Assembly: GCA_036502085.1 (NCBI GenBank)
Contig: DASXZD010000020.1
Coordinates: forward strand, 62,001-126,000
Origin: PALSA-505 sp036502085
GTDB taxonomy: Bacteria > Actinomycetota > Actinomycetes > Streptosporangiales > Streptosporangiaceae
Direction of reading: 5' to 3'
DNA: 64,000 nucleotides
Part shown: positions 8,148-16,773 of the stretch, piece by piece
How the letters are laid out: each line of letters opens with the position of its first letter
How positions within the stretch are numbered: the stretch's first letter is position 1
The notes under the pieces: model-generated
Seen by the model: the letters and a program-made list of their open reading frames with translations, nothing else
What the model was told of the DNA's origin: nothing
Database searches by the model: none
Translations under genes and position numbers: made by a program

Positions 8148-9101
8148 ATGCTGCGCACCGCACTGACGGATCTGCTGGAGCTGGACGTGCCGGTCATCGG
8201 CGCCCCGATGGCCGGAGTTTCCGACGGCAGGCTGGCCGCCGCGGTCACGGCCGGCGGCGGGCTCGGGATGATCGGCGTGGGGAACGCGACCACCCCGGCG
8301 GCGATCGCCGCCGAGGCCCAGCAGGCGCGCGACTCAGGAGCGCGGTTCGGCATCGGCCTGATGGCCTGGGCGCTTCCGCACGCGCCCGCCCAGTTCGACG
8401 CGACGCTGGCGGCGCAGCCCGCGCTGGTCTCGCTCAGCTTCGGCGAGCTCGCGCCGTGGGCCGGTCGGCTGCGCGAGGCGGGGATCATGGTCGCCACGCA
8501 GGTCGGCTTCGCGGACGAGGCGCGGGCCGCCGCCGACCAGGGCGTCGACCTGATCGTCGCCCGCGGCGCCGAGGCCGGCGGTCACGGCCACAACCTGGTC
8601 GCCACGCTGCCGCTGCTGGCCGGCGTGCTGGACGCGGTCACCGTTCCCGTGCTGGCGGCCGGCGGGATCGGCACCGCGCGCGGGCTGGCCGCGGTGCTCG
8701 CGGCCGGCGCGGCCGGCGCCTGGGTGGGCACCGCGCTGCTGTCCTGCCCGGAGGCAGCGAACACGCCGGCCGCGCGGGCTGCGGTCCGCGCCGCCAGCGA
8801 CACCGGCACTGTCTACACCAGCGTGTTCGACATCGCGCAGCGCATACCCTGGCCCCCGCAGTACGGCGGCCGCGGCCTCGCCAACGAGTTCAGCCGCCGC
8901 TGGGCCGGCCACGAGGACGAGCTGGCCGGCGACGAGGACGCCAGCCGCCAGCTCACCGCCGCGCGGCGCCGCGGTGACTACGACACGGCCTACATCTACG
9001 CCGGCCAGGGCGTCGGCCTAGTCACCCAGGAGCGCCCGGCCGCCGAGCTGGTCGCCGCCCTCGCCGCCGGCGCCGAGCGCCTGCTGCGCCGCTGGGGGTA
9101 G
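8148..9101 (+). CDS. Nitronate monooxygenase (FMN-dependent)
   Basis: 317-aa TIM-barrel flavoprotein of the 2-nitropropane dioxygenase/NMO family. Visible signatures are GAPMAGVSDG at the N-terminus, GGGLGMIGVGN, the phosphate/active-site segment RGAEAGGHGHN with the catalytic-type His, and AGGIGTARGLAAVLAAGA. It oxidises alkyl nitronates such as propionate-3-nitronate in characterised members. An ATG also exists at 8139; 8148 aligns better with the family N-terminus. Confidence 0.88.
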   Translation: MLRTALTDLLELDVPVIGAPMAGVSDGRLAAAVTAGGGLGMIGVGNATTPAAIAAEAQQARDSGARFGIGLMAWALPHAPAQFDATLAAQPALVSLSFGELAPWAGRLREAGIMVATQVGFADEARAAADQGVDLIVARGAEAGGHGHNLVATLPLLAGVLDAVTVPVLAAGGIGTARGLAAVLAAGAAGAWVGTALLSCPEAANTPAARAAVRAASDTGTVYTSVFDIAQRIPWPPQYGGRGLANEFSRRWAGHEDELAGDEDASRQLTAARRRGDYDTAYIYAGQGVGLVTQERPAAELVAALAAGAERLLRRWG

Positions 9102-9145
9102 CAGCGGGATAGCGGGCCAGCGCCGCCCCCGGCGGCTATCGTTCC

Positions 9146-9574
9146 GTGGTGACCGATTGCCGCTTCTGCGCGATACTCGCAGGCCAGGCCAGCGCCCACA
9201 TGGTTCTCGACGAGCCGGACGTGGCCGCGTTCCTGGACATCAGGCCGGTGTTCAAGGGGCACGTGCTCGTGCTGCCGCGGGCTCATCACCAGACGCTCGC
9301 CGACCTGCCCGCCGGGCTGATCGTCCCGCTGTTCGGCCAGGTCCAGCGGATCAGCGCCGCGGTGCCCGCGGCCTACGGCGCGCAGGGCAGCTTCGTCGCG
9401 ATCAACAACATCGTCAGCCAGAGCGTGCCGCACCTGCACGTGCACGTGGTGCCGAGAACCAAGGGCGACGGCCTGCGCGGCTTCTTCTGGCCGCGGTCCA
9501 AGTACGCCGGTGACGACGAGGCGGCCGCCTACGCAGCCCGGCTGCGCGACGCGCTGGCCCCAGACGGTTCATGA
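9146..9574 (+). CDS. HIT-family nucleotide hydrolase/transferase
   Basis: 142 aa with the histidine triad in VPHLHVHVVPR (residues about 94-104) and the N-terminal CRFCAILAG segment with a metal-binding-type C-x2-C. Members hydrolyse or transfer AMP from dinucleotides or adenylates; the substrate here is unknown. Tandem GTG codons (9146, 9149) are candidate starts. The gene stands between the monooxygenase and DUF5998 genes on the same strand. Confidence 0.9.
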   Translation: MVTDCRFCAILAGQASAHMVLDEPDVAAFLDIRPVFKGHVLVLPRAHHQTLADLPAGLIVPLFGQVQRISAAVPAAYGAQGSFVAINNIVSQSVPHLHVHVVPRTKGDGLRGFFWPRSKYAGDDEAAAYAARLRDALAPDGS

Positions 9575-9653
9575 TCACGAAGGCGGGGAAAGATCCTGGC
9601 TGTAGATGTGCAGTGGTGGTGAAGCATCGCGGCCGGCGGTGCAGGATGGATGG

Positions 9654-10241
9654 ATGACGGAAACACAAGCCACGGCCGACGGTCTGCGGACGGCGATCGA
9701 ACGCAGCGGCTACTACCCGGGCCTGGTCACCGACGCGGTGTCATCGGCCCTTGGCACCGAGGCCATCGTCTCCTACGCCGTGCATCACGATGCGATGTTC
9801 GACCCGGGGATGGAGGTACGCAGGCACATCACGGTCCTGGTGCTGACCGCGACCCGGCTGGTGTACTCGCACACCGACGAGCACCCGCCGCAGGAGCCGG
9901 ACAGTCGCCCGCAGGCCGAGACCAGCACCGAGGCGGTTCACCTGTCCCGGATCTCCTCCGTGGCGCTGACCCGGGTGGTGCCGGATCCGGCCTCCTACGT
10001 GGCCGGCGTGACAATGCCCACAGAGGTGCTGCTCACCATCGGCTGGAACGTGCTGTCCCATATCGAGCTGGAGCCCGCGCACTGCGGCGACGAGAACTGC
10101 GAAGCCGATCACGGGTACACCGGCACGATCACGGCCGACGACCTGGCTCTTCGGGTCAGCGAGGCCGCCGACGGCGAGGATGCGGTGCGTCAGGTGCTGT
10201 CGTTCGGGCAGGCGCTTGCCGCCGCGGCCGCGGGGCCCTGA
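9654..10241 (+). CDS. DUF5998 family protein
   Basis: 195 aa. The sequence (TAIERSGYYPGLVTDAVSSAL, a VRRHITVLVLTATRLVYSHTDE strand, and a Cys/His pair in HCGDENCEADHGYTG) is that of an actinobacterial conserved protein found next to alkaline-phosphatase-like genes. The central part looks like a PH-like beta domain that recognises something soluble, but function is unknown. ATG 9654 chosen; upstream in-frame codons lack family similarity. Confidence 0.8.
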   Translation: MTETQATADGLRTAIERSGYYPGLVTDAVSSALGTEAIVSYAVHHDAMFDPGMEVRRHITVLVLTATRLVYSHTDEHPPQEPDSRPQAETSTEAVHLSRISSVALTRVVPDPASYVAGVTMPTEVLLTIGWNVLSHIELEPAHCGDENCEADHGYTGTITADDLALRVSEAADGEDAVRQVLSFGQALAAAAAGP

Positions 10242-10357
10242 CCCGCCGCCGGGACGTGCGGCGAGGCGAATTGCCCGGTCTGGCCGGCTGATGGCACGAT
10301 GAGCGGGCAACGTGAAGCGGAAGACGAGTCGAGTAGTAAGCGAAGGGCTGCCCCCGC

Positions 10358-11497
10358 ATGTCGGATGAGCCGAGGACATCCCCGACGCTGCCGTCGTACG
10401 GTGAGGCAACTCTCGCGGACCTGGCGTCATCCCTGCTGGGCTCGCTCGGCGTACCCGACGATCCCAATCCGCTTGGCCTGCCCTCGACCCCGCGGGCCTG
10501 CCTGCTGATCGTGGACGGCCTGGGCTGGGAACTGCTGCGCGACCATCCGGCCGCCGCGCCGTTCCTGGCCGAGCTCGCGGTCGACGGCCGGCCGCTCACC
10601 GCGGGCTTCCCGTCGACGACGGTGACCAGCCTGGGCTCGCTCGGCACCGGCCGGCCGCCGGGGGCGCACGGCATGCTCGGCTACCAGGTCGCTGTGCCCG
10701 GCCTGGGCGCGCTGCTCAACGGGCTGCGCTGGGACCGCCGGGTCGACCCGGTGGAATGGCAACCGGGCTCGACCATCTTCGAGCGGGCCGCGGCCGCGGA
10801 CGTCAGCGCCTACCGGGTGGCCGCCGGGGCCTACGAGCAGTCCGGCCTGTCCAAGGCGGTCATGCGCGGGGCCAGGTACCGGGCCGCGAACACCCTGGGC
10901 GGACTGGTCGCCCAGGCCGGGACCGCGCTGCGCGAGTCGGAGCGGACGTTCGTCACCGTGTACCTCGGAGACCTGGACGCGACCGGGCACCTGTTCGGCT
11001 CCAGCTCGGACGCCTGGTACTACGAGCTCGGGCACGTGGACAAGCTAGCCGAGCAGCTCGCCGGGGTGCTGCCGCCTGACACGCCGCTGTACATCACCGC
11101 CGACCACGGCATGGTGGACATCGCGCCGGGCAACCGGGTCGACGTCGATGAGGTCGCGGAGCTGCGCGATGGCGTGGCGCTGCTCGGCGGCGAGCCGCGC
11201 GCGCGGCACGTTTACGCGAACCCCGGCGCCGCCGATGACGTGCTCGCCACCTGGCAGGCCGTGCTCGGCGACCGTGCCTGGGTGGTGTCGCGGGACGAGG
11301 CCATCTCCGGCGGCTGGTTCGGGCCGGTGGGGCCCGGCATCGCCGAGCGGATCGGCGATGTCGTCGCCGCCGCGGCGGGCGGCACCGCGATCGTCGCCAC
11401 CCAGGCCGAGCCGCGCGAATCGGTCCTGGTCGGCATGCACGGATCGCTCACCAGTGCCGAGCAGCTGGTACCGCTGCTCGTCCACGGCGGCCTATGA
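10358..11497 (+). CDS. Alkaline phosphatase superfamily phosphodiesterase
   Basis: 379 aa of the nucleotide pyrophosphatase/phosphodiesterase type. Metal and nucleophile motifs are in order: LLIVDGLGWELL (first Asp), GFPSTTVTSLGSLGTG with the Thr nucleophile, YLGDLDATGHLFG, and TADHGMVDI with Asp-His. There is no signal peptide, so it is cytosolic. Its stop overlaps the rhodanese start by 4 nt. The pairing with DUF5998 is conserved in related genomes. Confidence 0.88.
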   Translation: MSDEPRTSPTLPSYGEATLADLASSLLGSLGVPDDPNPLGLPSTPRACLLIVDGLGWELLRDHPAAAPFLAELAVDGRPLTAGFPSTTVTSLGSLGTGRPPGAHGMLGYQVAVPGLGALLNGLRWDRRVDPVEWQPGSTIFERAAAADVSAYRVAAGAYEQSGLSKAVMRGARYRAANTLGGLVAQAGTALRESERTFVTVYLGDLDATGHLFGSSSDAWYYELGHVDKLAEQLAGVLPPDTPLYITADHGMVDIAPGNRVDVDEVAELRDGVALLGGEPRARHVYANPGAADDVLATWQAVLGDRAWVVSRDEAISGGWFGPVGPGIAERIGDVVAAAAGGTAIVATQAEPRESVLVGMHGSLTSAEQLVPLLVHGGL

Positions 11498-12333
11498 GCG
11501 CGCTGATCAGCGTCGCGGCGCTGGCGCAGGAGATGGTCGGGGCACAGCCGCCGACCTTGCTTGACATACGCTGGCGGCTCGGCGGACCGCCAGGGGTCAA
11601 CAGCTACCGCGCCGGGCACCTGCCCGGCGCCGTCTATGTGGATCTCGACAGCGACCTGACCGGCACGCCAGGGCCGGCCGGGCGGCATCCGCTGCCCTCG
11701 CCCGGCCACGTGCAGGAGGCACTGCGCCGCGCCGGAGTGCGCGACGGCCATCCCGTGGTCGTCTACGACAACGGTGACGGCATGGCCGCCTCGCGCGCCT
11801 GGTGGACGCTGCGCTACTTCGGACACGGTGACGTCCGCGTTCTCGACGGCGGGATCCCGGCCTGGCAGGCGGCCGGCCGCCCGGTGACCGTGGCCGAGCC
11901 CGTCATCGAACCGGGGGATTTCACCGCACGACCGGGCGGTATGGCGTTGCTTGACGCGGCCGGAGCATCGGCAATTACCCGTTCGGGAATACTGCTTGAT
12001 GCACGGGCCGCCGAAAGATACCGCGGTGACAACGAGCCCATCGATCCGGTCGGCGGCCATATTCCCGGGGCGGTGAGCGCGCCGGCCGCCGGCAACGTAA
12101 CCGAGGACGGCACGTTCCGGCCCGAGGGCGAACTGCGCGAGCGCTTTGCCGCGCTGGGCGTGGCGGCCAACGGCCTGCGGGTGGGGGCGTACTGCGGGTC
12201 GGGCGTCACCGCCGCGCAGCTGGTGCTCGCGCTCGACCTGGCCGGGATCCAGGCCGCGCTCTACGTCGGCTCCTGGTCGCACTGGGTGACCGACGCGGAC
12301 CGGCCGGTCGCCACCGGGCCGGAGCCCGGCTGA
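11494..12333 (+). CDS. Sulfurtransferase with two rhodanese domains
   Basis: 279 aa. The N-terminal rhodanese domain is inactive-type and the C-terminal one carries the active-site loop CGSGVTA (Cys near residue 232). That loop type fits thiosulfate/3-mercaptopyruvate sulfurtransferases. Characteristic segments are DIRWRLGGPPG, GHLPGAVYVDLDSDL and LLDARAAERYRGDNEPIDPVGGHIPGA. Translationally coupled to the phosphodiesterase by ATGA. Confidence 0.92.
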   Translation: MSALISVAALAQEMVGAQPPTLLDIRWRLGGPPGVNSYRAGHLPGAVYVDLDSDLTGTPGPAGRHPLPSPGHVQEALRRAGVRDGHPVVVYDNGDGMAASRAWWTLRYFGHGDVRVLDGGIPAWQAAGRPVTVAEPVIEPGDFTARPGGMALLDAAGASAITRSGILLDARAAERYRGDNEPIDPVGGHIPGAVSAPAAGNVTEDGTFRPEGELRERFAALGVAANGLRVGAYCGSGVTAAQLVLALDLAGIQAALYVGSWSHWVTDADRPVATGPEPG

Positions 12334-12377
12334 CCTGCTGCCCCGTCGGCCGCGGTACGCCGGCGAAGGCGGGGCGG

Positions 12378-13043
12378 TCAGGCGGCGGCGTCCATTCGGC
12401 GGGCTAGCTCGCGCCGCAGCGCGTCCGGTTGCACGTCGGCGAACTTCAGCACCCGCAGCGCCCCATTGTCCCGCTGGTTGAGCAGGCCAAGCAGCAGATG
12501 CCCGGTGGAGATCGTGCGGTCCCCGGTCGTAGCCGCGGTGCGTACCGCGATCTCCAGTGTTTTCTTCGCTCGCGGCGTGAACGCGGGCCGGGTGCAGTCG
12601 CGGTTGCGGGTGCGGCTGCCGCCGCGGGACAGGCGGCGGGTGAGACGGTTGCGGGTCGTCCGGTTCCTGGTCGTCCGGCTGCGGTCCAGCGCGCCGGGAC
12701 CGAAGCTGGCCTCGATGCTGCGCCGCACCTCGTCCAGGTCGATGCCCAGCGAGTAGAGCGCCGCCGCGTCCAGCGGGTCGCCTGGGCCGGTCGATTCGGG
12801 CATTGCCGGCGTCTCGGCTGTCCTGTTGCTTTCGCCCACGACGGCGACTACTCCGTCGCGCAGCCGGGCGTGATCCAGCCCGAACGCCGCCAGCGCGCCG
12901 GCCGCCGGGTCGTTCTGGAGCATCGCGAGGGCGAGCAGCAGGTGCTCGCAGCCGATGAAGTTGTGCCGCAGCAGGCTGGCCTGTTCCCTGGCGGCGACGA
13001 CGGTCTGCCGCGCGTCCGCGCTGAACCGCTCCAGCATGATCAT
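12378..13043 (-). CDS. Clp N-terminal (double Clp-N) domain protein
   Basis: 221 aa without any ATPase domain. Two Clp-N repeats are visible: ARQTVVAAREQASLLRHNF...HLLLALAM near the N-terminus, and RAKKTLEIAVRTA...GHLLLGLL near residues 150-190. They are joined by an Arg/Thr-rich linker with tandem RTTRNR units. Stand-alone Clp-N proteins are thought to act as adaptors or regulators of ClpC. It lies downstream of the small HTH gene on the same strand, and both probably answer to the operator at 13352-13396. Confidence 0.88.
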   Translation of the reverse strand: MIMLERFSADARQTVVAAREQASLLRHNFIGCEHLLLALAMLQNDPAAGALAAFGLDHARLRDGVVAVVGESNRTAETPAMPESTGPGDPLDAAALYSLGIDLDEVRRSIEASFGPGALDRSRTTRNRTTRNRLTRRLSRGGSRTRNRDCTRPAFTPRAKKTLEIAVRTAATTGDRTISTGHLLLGLLNQRDNGALRVLKFADVQPDALRRELARRMDAAA

Positions 13044-13127
13044 TCTTCCTTCCTGGTCCCGGTCTGTTCCCGGGTCTGGGGCCGGGGTTTGGTCCCGGGG
13101 CTGAGGCCGGCGGCTGAGCGCGGGCGG

Positions 13128-13349
13128 TCAGCCGCCTCGTACCCGGCGGGCATGCTTCTTGTGCGCGGCCTGCCGGGTCACGCCGAGGTGGGCCGCGATC
13201 GCCTGCCAGGACCAGCCCTGGTCGCGCGCGTTCTCGACCTGCAGCGCCTCTAGCCGGTCGGCTAGCTCGCGCAGGGCCCGGACGGCGCGCAGCCCGGCCA
13301 CGGGGTCGCGTCCGCTCGCGGCCTGCGCCAGCTGTACTCCTTCGCTCAT
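13128..13349 (-). CDS. Small helix-turn-helix DNA-binding protein
   Basis: 73 aa. The C-terminal HTH reads GWSWQAIAAHLGVTRQAAHKKHARR, with a basic recognition helix and tail. The N-terminal half is a helical dimerisation-type segment. This small HTH is usually next to a Clp-N gene, as here. Its ATG lies 3 nt from the first operator and 6 nt beyond the -10 box, so the mRNA is probably leaderless and the gene autoregulated. Confidence 0.87.
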   Translation of the reverse strand: MSEGVQLAQAASGRDPVAGLRAVRALRELADRLEALQVENARDQGWSWQAIAAHLGVTRQAAHKKHARRVRGG

Positions 13350-13351
13350 GC

Positions 13352-13396
13352 TGTCAATCTACGTTGACATCTTCGGGGTGTCAACCCAGGATGACA
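13352..13396. promoter_or_regulatory. Double TGTCAA-N6-TTGACA operator over divergent promoters
   Basis: Site 1 (13352-13369) is TGTCAA-N6-TTGACA, a perfect 6-bp-arm palindrome. Site 2 (13379-13396) is TGTCAA-N6-ATGACA, one mismatch, 27 bp away. On the minus strand site 2 supplies a -35 TTGACA (13379-13384), then 17 bp, then TAGATT (13356-13361) as -10 inside site 1, then 6 nt to the HTH start codon. On the plus strand site 1 supplies TTGACA, 17 bp, CAGGAT toward the HD gene. Repressor binding would block both. Confidence 0.75.
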
Positions 13397-13461
13397 AGCC
13401 GGGGGCAGGGCGGTCGCCGGCCGGGCGGACGTCGGCCTGGGCGGACTGGGAGGCTGGGGGA

Positions 13462-14112
13462 ATGGCTCCCGATGATCTGCGGCCGCTGGCCGAGGCAAAC
13501 CCGCTCCCCGACCGGATAGAGGCCCGGCTGCGCCGGCAGCTCACCTTCCTCATCGAGGCCGACCGGCTCAAGACCGTGCTGCGGCGATCGCCGCTGGCCG
13601 CGGCGGACCGGCGGGAGAACGACGCCGAGCATTCCTGGCATCTGGCGCTGATGACCGCGATCCTGGCCGAGTACGCGGACGAGGAGGTCGATACCGGGCG
13701 CGTCATCCAGCTGGTCATCGTGCACGACCTGGTGGAGATCTACGCGGGGGATACCTTCCTGTACGACGACGCGATGGCCGCCACCCAGCAGCGGCGCGAG
13801 ACGGCTGCCGCCGAGCGGCTGTTCGGGCTGCTGCCGGCCGACCAGGCCGCCTGGGTGCGCGCGCTATGGGATGAATTCGAGGCGCGGCAGACGCCGGAGT
13901 CCCGGTTCGCCAAGGCGATGGACCGGCTGCAGCCGATCCTGCTCAACTGGATGGCCCGCGGCGGGACCTGGCGGGCGCCCGGCGTCACCGCGGCCGACGT
14001 CAGGACCCGCACGGGGATGATCGCGGACGCCTCGGCGTCGCTCTGGGAGGCGGGCAAGGTGCTGATCGACGAGAGCGAGCGCAGGGGCTGGGCCCGCCCG
14101 GCGACTACGTGA
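13462..14112 (+). CDS. HD-domain phosphohydrolase (YfbR/HDDC2-like)
   Basis: 216 aa. The metal-binding HD motifs are visible as RRENDAEHSWHLALM, then IVHDLVEIYAGD, then a downstream Asp in AKAMDRLQPILLN. Such proteins are mainly 5'-deoxynucleotidases. ATG 13462 follows GGGAGGCTGGGGGA. The frame is open further upstream to 13159, but that part is antisense to the HTH gene. A shared operator suggests co-control with the HTH/Clp-N pair. Confidence 0.85.
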   Translation: MAPDDLRPLAEANPLPDRIEARLRRQLTFLIEADRLKTVLRRSPLAAADRRENDAEHSWHLALMTAILAEYADEEVDTGRVIQLVIVHDLVEIYAGDTFLYDDAMAATQQRRETAAAERLFGLLPADQAAWVRALWDEFEARQTPESRFAKAMDRLQPILLNWMARGGTWRAPGVTAADVRTRTGMIADASASLWEAGKVLIDESERRGWARPATT

Positions 14113-14192
14113 GGAGCGGGTCTCACGCGGGCGGGACCATGGACGGCGTCCCGCCGCGAGATCGCGGGCTATTGCGAGCTCGGTCGGCCATT

Positions 14193-14212
14193 CGTCTCAC
14201 AATATGAGACGC
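14193..14212. promoter_or_regulatory. Palindrome CGTCTCA-N5-TGAGACG
   Basis: A perfect 7-bp-arm inverted repeat (14193-14199, 14205-14211) in the gap between the HD gene and the small ORF at 14318. An 18-nt version, matching at 15 of 18 positions, occurs at 26933-26950, also intergenic. It has operator geometry; the binding protein is unknown. Confidence 0.5.
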
Positions 14213-14317
14213 GGGCCCCACTTTGCATGCGCTATAACCATGGAATCGTGACAAATCCACCGCGTTTTTGGTCGTAGTGTGTGCAAAGCCGAAAAGACCG
14301 TGGAAGGTGGGGCCGTG

Positions 14318-14488
14318 ATGGCGCACTCGTGTCCAGTATGTGAGACACCGCCGCCGCGCTGGACCGTCCGCAGCACCGACGGCAGCCGCGCCGCGCACAT
14401 CGAGCACACGGTCGCGGTCACCGCCGACGGCCCGCGTATCCTCACCCTCGCTCAGGCAGCTTCGCCGTCTGCGCGTCCATCGGCCTGA
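14318..14488 (+). CDS. 56-aa small protein with an N-terminal C-x2-C
   Basis: ATG 14318 follows GGAAGGTGGGG. The peptide starts MAHSCPVCETPPPRW and continues with a short beta-like segment (HTVAVTADGPRILTLAQA). A single C-P-V-C is a possible half zinc site. I do not recognise a family. Codon bias fits. The 14113-14317 stretch before it has no other gene. Confidence 0.5.
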   Translation: MAHSCPVCETPPPRWTVRSTDGSRAAHIEHTVAVTADGPRILTLAQAASPSARPSA

Positions 14489-14584
14489 CCCCGAAGATAG
14501 CTCGGCAGTCTCATTTCGATATGTGCGGCGAGGTAGCGCACGAACAGAATGAGCGGACAGCTGACGTCCCCGGGGAGGAACCTC

Positions 14585-15520
14585 ATGCGAACGGGCAGCA
14601 ACCGAGCCGACTGGCACAGGGATCTGATGGCCCGGGTCGACCGGCTCGGCTGGCTGCGGACGCTGAGCGAGCGGACGGCCGCCGTGCTCGTGCCGGTCCG
14701 CGAACGGCACCAGGACAAGCTTGCCGTCGAGCTGATGCACGGCGGCCGGTGGGCCGGCCACCCAGTACACCCGGCCCTGAGCGACCTGCCTATCGGACTA
14801 TGGACCAGCGCCACGCTGCTGGACGTCGTGGACCGTGACCCGTCTCCCCGGCGCGGATTCGACGCCGCGGGCGTGCTCAGCGCGGCCGGAATCATCGCCT
14901 CGGGCGCTACCGCCCTGACCGGCCTCAGCGACTGGACCGTCAGCAACGAAGAGGACCGCCGCGTCGGGCTTTTCCACGGCATCCTCAATACGGCGGCCCT
15001 CGGGCTGCAAGGCGCATCCCTGAGCACCCGGGTGGCCGGCCACCGCAGCACGGCCCGCGCCCTGGGCGCGGCCAGCCTCGCGGTCACGGCCGCGGCCGGC
15101 TACTTCGGCGGTCATCTCGTCTTCACCAGGGGCGTGATGGTCAACCGGGCGGCCTGGGTCACCGGGCCGCGGCGCTGGACCCGCGCGCTGGCCGAGGCCG
15201 ACCTGCCCGACGACGCGCCCACTGCCGTCGAGGCCGAGGGCAGGCAGATCATGCTGTACCGCCACGACGGGATCCTCTACGCCATCGACAACGTCTGCGG
15301 CCACGCCGGCGGCCTGCTCAGCCGCGGCACCATCGCGGGCCTGACCGTGACATGCCCGCTGCACGGCGCCCGCTTCGCGCTCGCCGACGGCTGCGTCGGG
15401 CGCGGCCCGGCCAGCCAGCCGCAACCGGTACTGCCGACCCGCATCAGGAACGGCTGGATAGAGGTGCGCGGCAGCCAGCCGGTACCCCGAAAGCCCGCAA
15501 CTGGAAGGACACAGCCATGA
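14585..15520 (+). CDS. DUF2231 membrane domain fused to a Rieske [2Fe-2S] domain
   Basis: 311 aa. The N-terminal part (about 45-190) is a DUF2231 four-helix membrane domain starting at the typical GHPVHPALSDLPIGLW. The C-terminal part (about 205-300) is a Rieske domain with CGHAGG and CPLHGARF, giving the Cys-x-His and Cys-x2-His cluster ligands. It probably passes electrons at the membrane. Start at ATG 14585 is set by GGGGAGGA; ATG 14549 is also in frame. The stop overlaps the next Rieske gene (ATGA). Confidence 0.88.
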   Translation: MRTGSNRADWHRDLMARVDRLGWLRTLSERTAAVLVPVRERHQDKLAVELMHGGRWAGHPVHPALSDLPIGLWTSATLLDVVDRDPSPRRGFDAAGVLSAAGIIASGATALTGLSDWTVSNEEDRRVGLFHGILNTAALGLQGASLSTRVAGHRSTARALGAASLAVTAAAGYFGGHLVFTRGVMVNRAAWVTGPRRWTRALAEADLPDDAPTAVEAEGRQIMLYRHDGILYAIDNVCGHAGGLLSRGTIAGLTVTCPLHGARFALADGCVGRGPASQPQPVLPTRIRNGWIEVRGSQPVPRKPATGRTQP

Positions 15521-15873
15521 CGTTCGTCATCGTCGCGAACCTCGATGACCTAGAAGTCGGCGACACCATGCTCGTCGAGGAACTGCGCGAACCGGTCTGC
15601 CTCATCCGCCTCGATGATGACGACGTCAGGGCGATCCACAACACCTGCACTCACCAGCAGCAGCCCCTTCACGAAGGCTCGCTCCAGGACGATGACACCC
15701 TGGTTTGCGCCTCCCACGCGTCGCGCTACAACCTGACCACCGGCGAGGCCGTCGGCGTGTTTGCCTGCGGGCCCATCCCGGTCTATGCGTGCAAGATCGA
15801 AGACGAGGCGATCCTCGTCGACATCGACCAGCAGCTCAACGACGCGCCCATCCCGCATCGCCCGTTCCACTGA
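15517..15873 (+). CDS. Rieske [2Fe-2S] ferredoxin
   Basis: 118-aa soluble Rieske protein with CTHQQQP (Cys-x-His) and CASHASRY (Cys-x2-His) ligands. It is coupled by a 4-nt overlap to the DUF2231-Rieske fusion, so two Rieske centres are made together. That suggests an electron relay, but no oxygenase or reductase gene is adjacent. Confidence 0.9.
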   Translation: MTFVIVANLDDLEVGDTMLVEELREPVCLIRLDDDDVRAIHNTCTHQQQPLHEGSLQDDDTLVCASHASRYNLTTGEAVGVFACGPIPVYACKIEDEAILVDIDQQLNDAPIPHRPFH

Positions 15874-15965
15874 GGCCGTTCCGCTGAGCGTCACGACCGC
15901 GCTGATCTCCTCTTGTTTCGCCCGTGGCCATCGTATGGCCGTGCCCGGTTACGGAAGGCGACGCC

Positions 15966-15987
15966 TGACATTCCGGGGGGTAGCGTC
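15966..15987 (+). promoter_or_regulatory. Possible ECF-sigma promoter before the AhpD-like gene
   Basis: TGACA at 15966-15970 is followed about 14 bp later by CGTC at 15984-15987, ahead of the AhpD-like gene (ATG 16045). ECF41-type sigma factors often control carboxymuconolactone-decarboxylase genes and use a CGTC -10, but the -35 is not a good match and no sigma gene is nearby. Confidence 0.25.
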
Positions 15988-16044
15988 GTCGACGTAGGGA
16001 GAGGAACACGCCATCAGGTGACCTGTAAGAGAGGAAGAACCACC

Positions 16045-16518
16045 ATGGAACCCCGTCTCAACCTGCTGGACAGCGCCGTCACGAGCAGGTTCTTCAAGTA
16101 CCTCGTCTCGGCGAACAAGGTGGTGGTCGACTCGGGCTTGCCGGCCGCTACGCAGGAGCTGGTGAAGATCCGGGCCAGCCAGATCAACGGCTGCGCCCAG
16201 TGCACGGACATGCACACCAAGGACGCCGCGCATGCCGGGGAGACCCAGCAGCGGCTCAACCTGGTCGCGGTGTGGCGGGAGGCGACGGTCTTCACCGAGG
16301 CCGAGCGGGCCGCGCTGGAGCTCACCGAGCAGGGCACCCGCCTCGCGGATGCGGCCGACGGCGTCACCGACGAGGCCTGGGCGAACGCGGCCAAGCACTA
16401 CGACGACGAACAGCTCGCCGCGCTAGTGTCGCTCATCGCCGAAATCAACGCCTGGAACCGGCTGAACGTCATCACCCGCCAGCCCGCCGGTGACTACCAG
16501 CCCGGCCAGTGGGAGTAG
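16045..16518 (+). CDS. Carboxymuconolactone decarboxylase/AhpD-like protein
   Basis: 157 aa with the AhpD redox motif INGCAQCTDMHTKDA (C-x2-C-x3-H). The motif implies peroxidase or disulfide reductase activity rather than decarboxylation. Helical segments VKIRASQ and LVSLIAEINAWNRLNV are family-typical. Start ATG 16045 follows GAGAGGAAGAACCACC. It may act in oxidative stress with the preceding Rieske proteins. Confidence 0.9.
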   Translation: MEPRLNLLDSAVTSRFFKYLVSANKVVVDSGLPAATQELVKIRASQINGCAQCTDMHTKDAAHAGETQQRLNLVAVWREATVFTEAERAALELTEQGTRLADAADGVTDEAWANAAKHYDDEQLAALVSLIAEINAWNRLNVITRQPAGDYQPGQWE

Positions 16519-16773
16519 CCCACCCGCCGCCCTGCCCCCGGCCGCTGACTAGCCGACCCGCCCGTTCGACCATGGCTGTGCCGGGGATCCAGCCCGCCAG
16601 CGGACCGATGTCGGCAGTTATGCCGCTTCCCAGCCCGGCAGTGAGCATCCCGTACGATGCCCCGTACCGCGCAGGTCAGTGATCACATATGCATAGCCGC
16701 TCACGTCCCGGCGACGTCTGATCGAAGGAGACCGGCGCGCCGTTTTGTCGGTACTGCGGCGGAGAATCAGGCC

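Noticed and set aside
7532..8497. Long form of the ChrB-like ORF to 8497
   Set aside because: The N-terminal 130 residues are antisense to the nitronate monooxygenase; similarity begins at about 8095.
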